Assembly (NCBI GenBank): GCA_050084515.1
Contig: CM114271.1
Location: forward strand, 27,404,001-27,468,000
Reading direction: 5' to 3'
Length of the DNA: 64,000 bases
From: Blasia pusilla
Taxonomy: Eukaryota > Marchantiophyta > Marchantiopsida > Blasiales
This document shows positions 58,897 through 64,000 of this stretch, one piece after another (the stretch's first letter is position 1; each line of letters begins with the position of its first letter). A program made the position numbers and the translations under genes. Under the pieces are notes generated by a model, which saw only the letters and a list, made by a program, of their open reading frames with translations, was not told where the DNA came from and made no database searches.

Positions 58897-60003
58897 GGGT
58901 GCCTTTCATCCTTCTAACCTGCACCAGTGATCCTTAGCAGCATCCTAAGATCCCTGGATGTGTGAGTGTACATGGATGGATAAAGTAACGAGCTGATTCT
59001 CTGAATTCATCTCAGAGGGTTTAATGACCCATAAGTAAAGCTCTCATTTGATCATATCATCTCACGTCTGTCAAATACTCCCCATTCATCCAAATTGTGA
59101 TGTATGTACAAGCCCTCATCTGTCAGCCTTATTTTCGGGTAGTGCCCATCACGGAATTTACACCATTAATCCCATATCATACGTCAACCTCCTATGCTAA
59201 AATCTCCAACGGCAGATTCTGATTCTCGGTGCATGCAATCATCCTGTCACAGTTTAAGAGGCTGGAGCTCTTTGTAAGCATAGTCGACTGAATCTCATGA
59301 GACGCAGAAGAAAGGGGGACATCAGCACGCTTCTTCATATTCGTTTTTCTCTTCTCTTTGCTATCAAGCACAAGCAGCCGAGAGAAAAGAGCAGTATAAT
59401 GAGGTGTTCACTTCTTCTGGGTTTGGCAGAGGGAGTTGCCCCTGTGTGCTGGACATTCCAATTCCACATGATTGTGTACAAGAAGCACAGGTTGAGAGAC
59501 TTCCCAGGTCAGGCAAACAAGCTGTACACTCAACTCCAGTTGAGAGCTAGCACCTCTGCTGGGCAGAGGAGGTCACTACTGGGTGCTGGGCATTGCAATT
59601 CCTGACGATGGTGGAGATGAAACCTCTGTACGAAACTTGGATGGGTGAGGCCTTGTAAGTGATAGGATGGAACAATTATCTGGATCCTCAAGTTCTCACC
59701 ACTCAACTATTCCTACAATCCTCTACGCTGAAGGAAAGAGAGTCGGAGTTTGATGCAACCACTGAGTGTAATGAGAGAGAATCTTACCCTCTTCTGTTAA
59801 TCATCATATTTGTGGTTGATCCAACCTTCACACCTCAAATTATCTCACCTCACCTTGTGACCCCACCCAACTCAAGGTATCCCAGGCATCTTTCCATGTT
59901 CACCTTGTGTCTTCCTTAATGGATTTCGTTAGACCACTAGCCTTGTGGAGTCTATTTTCGGACCACACGCGTATATTCCATTATGGGCTCCTGATGGTTT
60001 GTT
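58897..60003. other. DNAAF5 3' flank
   Basis: This presumably contains the DNAAF5 3' untranslated region. A plus-strand frame at 59297-59605 has no domain; a short direct duplication (around GCTGGACATTCCAATTCC and GCTGGGCATTGCAATTCC) lies at 59448-59604. Nothing else seen. Confidence 0.5.
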
Positions 60004-60540
60004 TTGGAGCCATCAAGTGCTGTGATCGGACACATTTTTGGACTCGTGAGAATCTTGGCCCTTTCTGTGAATTTTGCTTGTTCGTCAGGGCTAGCAGTGA
60101 GTGATGTATCGTTACAAATGGTTGGACCCATCACCCTTTTGCTCCTCTCGTTTGTTTTAGGGCTGGCAGTGAATGATATATATAGCTTTACACTTGGTAG
60201 GACATATAACCCTTTTGCCACTGTCGTTTGTTTTTGGGCTAGCAGTGAGTGATTGACCTAGCCGTGCACATTGTTGAAGTCCTGCTCCTTTTGCGACTGT
60301 CATGTGCTTTAGGGCTAGCATTGAGTGATCTAGCTTTACACATTGTTGGACTCACGACCCTTTTGATACTGTCGTTTAAGGCTACCAGTGAGTGATACAG
60401 CTCTACGCATTGTTGGACTCCTGAACCTTTTGGTAGTGTCGTGTGTTTAGGGCTAGCTAGCATTGAGTCATCTAGCTTGACGCATTGTTGGATTCATGAG
60501 AGCGTCTTGAGCCTAATCATTCTTGTTTGTTTAGGGCACG
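60004..60540. repeat. Minisatellite, ~74-bp unit, about seven copies
   Basis: Units share GGGCTAGCAGTGAGTGAT, TTACACATTGTTGGACTC and CCTTTTGCNACTGTCGT words. Copies start near 60004 (degenerate), 60088, 60160, 60234, 60312, 60379 and 60450, with spacings of 67-84 bp. Confidence 0.85.
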
Positions 60541-60783
60541 CCCGGCAATCACTTGAGACAATCCGAAAACGCCACAAGTGAACGTGACAACACACTGGTA
60601 GGTGTAGTAATTCACCCCCACCCTTCTTTGAGGCCGGCCGGCATAGCCCCAAAAAGCTTCCCACTTTTCTGGTCTCACAAATGGATCTCACCCTAGAAAA
60701 ACGCCTAACATTCTTTTTTGACCTCACCTAGATGGTTTAGAGAAAAAGACTAGAAATAGATATTCACTCCTCACCCATTGGAC
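60541..60783. other. No feature seen
   Basis: Short non-coding stretch between the minisatellite and the hairpin. Confidence 0.5.
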
Positions 60784-60843
60784 GATATTTACGAGGCCGT
60801 TCCATGGCATTTTTTTAGGCCATGGAAAGGCCTCGTAAGTATC
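60784..60843. repeat. 25-bp inverted repeat with ~10-base loop
   Basis: Arms at 60784-60808 and 60819-60843 pair with one G-T wobble and one mismatch; the core is ACGAGGCC...CCATGGC. The loop is T-rich. It resembles a small-RNA hairpin or a mini fold-back, but expression is unknown. Confidence 0.85.
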
Positions 60844-62289
60844 TCGAACCGTGTGCAGCCCTTAGAGAGTCCATGTAAGGGGTTGCCAAAGAAAGCCACT
60901 CTGCCAGTGACGTTATCTAGCACGAAGTTTATGGAAGAAAACATAAATGCATGCTTAAAGCAGCTGAAGGAGTATCATTGTCTTTTTCCCAGCAGGGTGC
61001 TTTTGATTTGAGTTTTGTTGTCGGGTTTATTTATTTGAGGATTGCTTGTCTTTCCCTCCTAACAGTTACTGCAACTCATTTCATCTCGGGGTCAATTGGA
61101 GATGACTTGGTTGGGTTCCAACTTTTTAAAATTGAATATAGCGAGATGGGTTTCTGCAATAATAATATAGATAAAATCAAAATTTTGAAGAAAATTAAGG
61201 GAAATAGGTAGGCCATTCATAAAAGCATAAAAGTATCTCCAATGAATGGGTTGAAGAAGTGATTTTCACGACACTGCATTATTCCCAGAAACAAAGAAAA
61301 AATACATGATAATCATGGAAGAAGAAAGATGCTTCTTCCATGAATAAAATGCAAGATTATCCCCCACAATTTCCATGGAATGTTGTATCTCAACAAAGAA
61401 AACATGGGAGTTAGAAAACACAAAAAAAGTAGGGTATGGGCGGAAGCCAAACTTGAGAAATTGAGGCAAGAGTAGTGCAAATGCATGTACAATGCATTAA
61501 GTGTCTCTTTAGAAAAAAAAATTATTGGGTCGTTAGTTCTCCATTTTTAGGATAATATACACTAGATTTTTTCATTTTTAAATTAAAGAATGTGACACCT
61601 CGTCATTACACTTTGAAAAAAAAATTTCTTCAATATTAAATAATCTCCCTTATTTCAATGTTAAAATAAAGGAAGTCACTAAATATTCCCTTCACACTTA
61701 ATCACATATAACTTAAGGACTAACCTTATTTCCTTTCAATAAAAAGTAATAAGATACCTCATATTTTGCTTTTGAAAAGAACGTCACTTCTTTTAGAAGA
61801 GACTTTCCTTAGCGACCCTAGTTCCTCAATTAGTAGAGACGCTTAGAGTTAAGGATCATATACCTATCCAAAAGAAAAGCAAAGACATTTCTCAGTCAAA
61901 AAGTGGGAGGTGAATAAACCTTATTTTTCCACAAACTATCAATTACATTCAAAAACCCAAAAAAATATCAACATAGTGACACATTTAGAAATTTCAACAT
62001 CTTTGGCTATATCAAAAGAGATTGAAGAAGTGGTAGGTTCTCTCCCACAAGTTGCGCTTTTATCACTACTTGTATCATTAACAAAAGAGAAATCGCATTG
62101 CTTGCAAAGCATCAATACGTATGTTTGATGAATCCAAGAAGGAATAGGAAAATTGGAGTACAAGAAACAACTCATTTTTTCTAGGATGGAGCACTCAAGA
62201 AGGACATGGATGTAGCCATGATGTGTATTTGAATGGCATATTAGGCAAGGAAATGTTGGACAGTCTCTCTAAACATGTACTGCAGTCCT
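60844..62289. other. AT-rich sequence without a recognised gene
   Basis: Short frames only. A minus-strand frame at 62175-61939 has no clear domain but lies just downstream of the Copia scrap and could be part of the same decayed element. Confidence 0.45.
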
Positions 62290-62650
62290 ACAAATAAAAC
62301 ACCGCACCTCTTGTTGGTATGCATCATTTCCTTTCTTTCTAAAATCACCTTTCAAGACAAAAAAAAATTATTAAATGTCACATCTATGCTCACAACTATC
62401 CAATGTGCACTCGGATCCCATATCATGTATTACTTCCACAAAGCTCCCATATTTGAGGAAGATAGGCTTCCTTGATTTTAATTTGCAATTTTTCTGACCA
62501 CATCATCCTAGGATTTTTCCAATCAAAAGTAGTAGAGGGTGAATGATTTACCAAAATGCATAGAGTGTCTACTTCCTTTGCCCAAAAACTCTTCTCCAAT
62601 ACAACATTGTTGATCTTATTCGTTGCTCTCTCCAACACTAGAAGCAATGT
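62290..62650 (-). pseudogene. Copia-like integrase C-terminal scrap
   Basis: The minus frame reads KSFWAKEVDTLCILVNHSP followed by STTFDWKNPRMMWSEK, which matches the conserved Copia integrase segment FWAEAV...YL.NRSPS....KTPEE.W.GK. Stops and shifts follow, with weaker similarity to the region after it. It is not from the same family as the element in DNAAF5. Confidence 0.65.
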
Positions 62651-63677
62651 ATTGTTTAGACACTAGCTTTTACAATTAGTCTTGGTTGTAAATCAGAGAT
62701 TATGAATAATGACCAGATATAAAACTAACAATATTGTAGTGTTTAAGGACTTGGCGTATTGGATTCCCAGTTGTAAATAGACTTATCATCAATCTTACAT
62801 GGCATGGTGGCAAGATATGACTTTGATATTTTGACACTAGATAGAGTAGAGTCATCAATTTTATGAGAATGATATGGCTCTAGTGACATGATGAGATAGA
62901 GTGTAATAATGTGTAACACGTGCATGTATTTTAGATTCTTTAGTTGGACATTAGTATCATAAGTAATTAATTCACTAATATTCGTCTCAAAATAAGTCAC
63001 ATGTCCATATTTTGGTGTGCCATGTGGATTGTGGAGAACTATATTTAGTTGTAAATAAATGACATTTGTCTCTAATAGCTTATGCTTATCTGGTGAATTC
63101 CTACTTTAGAGACTATGGTCAGTTATCTTATGATTAGTTTTGGTTGTAGAATGTTAGGTGTAGTTGTAAATTGAGGCATATGACCAGTTTGGTACTTAAT
63201 GTAGTTGTATGGAATACCAAAACCAATCATCATTCTCATTTGAGAGTATGAGAGTATAAATGCCAACTTTCAACATTAACATTCTGTATGAGTGAATGTC
63301 CAGCAAGGATGTATTTTGTAGTTTCGTAGAATGAGTTGACATCGATATCTCAATTATGTGTCCACATTGTTTTTCGCAACCACAATTTCATGGACGCCAA
63401 TCCTTGTGATGTCTAGGATGAAGTAGTTGGAAATGTTGCAAATGTGTACAAGAGCTCTCTATGCTCAAAGCCAAGAGTCATCACATTGGCCATAGCAAAC
63501 TGAATATCCTCTCAACTTCTCAGATTACTTAGGGAAGAAGAGTTGTCTATCAGAGAGGAGAAAAACTTGTGGGAGCCTTTAGGATCCAAATCTTGTCTTC
63601 ATAGTTGTCTTCTCTTCATCTTCTTCTATAATTCAAATTTGATAATACCCTTGCCTTAGGTTAATCTTGGTTAAATA
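62651..63677. other. AT-rich sequence without a recognised gene
   Basis: Short frames only, with repeated TTAGTTGTA and TTGGTTGTA words. No domain or structured repeat identified. Confidence 0.5.
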
Positions 63678-64000
63678 TGTCGTGCGCATACACATCGCTA
63701 CACAACATACATCGCTGTCACCGAACACACACACAAACACGTATGATCCCATGCTAACTCATGGCATCCAAACAACGAGACAAGAAGTACCAAAATATCT
63801 CCAATAAAGTAAGCTCCAATCTCTCTCTACACCATCTCACACCATAGCTCTCAAAGGTGTGCACTCTCTCTCATGTCAAACCAAACCCACTCTCCTAATG
63901 AGAGGCTTGGGTTACACTTACAAGGCAAGGTACCATAGCTCCGCCGCCTCATGCCAAGAGGTTCAACAAAGAGAGAATGAGATCTCAGGCTCTCTCTCCT
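63678..64000 (-). mobile_element. LTR of the Gypsy family, cut by the window end
   Basis: It begins TGTCGTGCGCATACACATCG and matches the first 323 bases of the solo LTR at 31998-32640 in the same orientation with only a few differences. Whether it is a solo LTR or belongs to a full element on minus lying to the right cannot be seen. Confidence 0.9.

Noticed and set aside
63678-64000. CA-rich and CT-rich words suggesting a CRISPR-like or satellite array
   Set aside because: No regular repeat-spacer pattern; the segment is explained as LTR sequence by its match to 31998-32640.

Overview
This window looks like nuclear DNA of a seed-free land plant with swimming sperm, most likely a bryophyte-type genome; the species cannot be fixed from the sequence. 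The evidence is plant-type split genes with GT-AG introns of roughly 0.1-2 kb, a complete homologue of the axonemal dynein assembly factor DNAAF5 (needed only where motile cilia are built), a plant-type SELENOF homologue, and many plant-type Gypsy and Copia LTR retrotransposons.

Layout. At 524-5607 (minus) lie the first five exons of an ABCB (P-glycoprotein-like) transporter, cut by the left edge just before the Walker A motif; a TATA box at 6495-6503 may be its promoter. From 6.5 to 12.8 kb no gene is recognisable, but there is a fold-back repeat at 11.5-12.2 kb. A broken tail of a non-LTR retrotransposon (zinc knuckle plus restriction-like endonuclease) sits at 12.8-13.8 kb. From 15.3 to 27 kb is a nest of Ty3/Gypsy material. 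Its core, at 18.2-25.1 kb, is a decayed but readable element with the order gag, protease, cytosine-5 DNA methyltransferase, reverse transcriptase/RNase H, integrase, PHD finger. A solo LTR of another family is nested in the LTR debris. From 27 to 37.8 kb is mostly AT-rich gene-poor DNA with a solo LTR, a hAT-type MITE and several hairpins.

At 37.8-58.9 kb two intact genes stand head to head: SELENOF (minus, 4 exons, 159 aa) and DNAAF5 (plus, 22 exons, 883 aa). All DNAAF5 exons join in phase. Its intron 16 carries a 5.8-kb Copia element in antisense with a perfect 5-bp target duplication, which is itself interrupted by another solo LTR with its own 5-bp duplication. From 58.9 kb to the right edge come a ~74-bp minisatellite, a 25-bp-stem hairpin, a Copia integrase scrap and the first half of another LTR of the 32-kb family.

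The most unusual content is the Gypsy element that carries both a DNA methyltransferase and a PHD finger inside its pol frame. A retroelement with these two parts could write and read chromatin marks on itself. This copy is dead: the methyltransferase Cys, the protease Gly, one integrase Asp and one PHD Cys are changed, each as expected from a single G-to-A change, and most premature stops are TAG or TGA, as expected from deamination of methylated cytosine.
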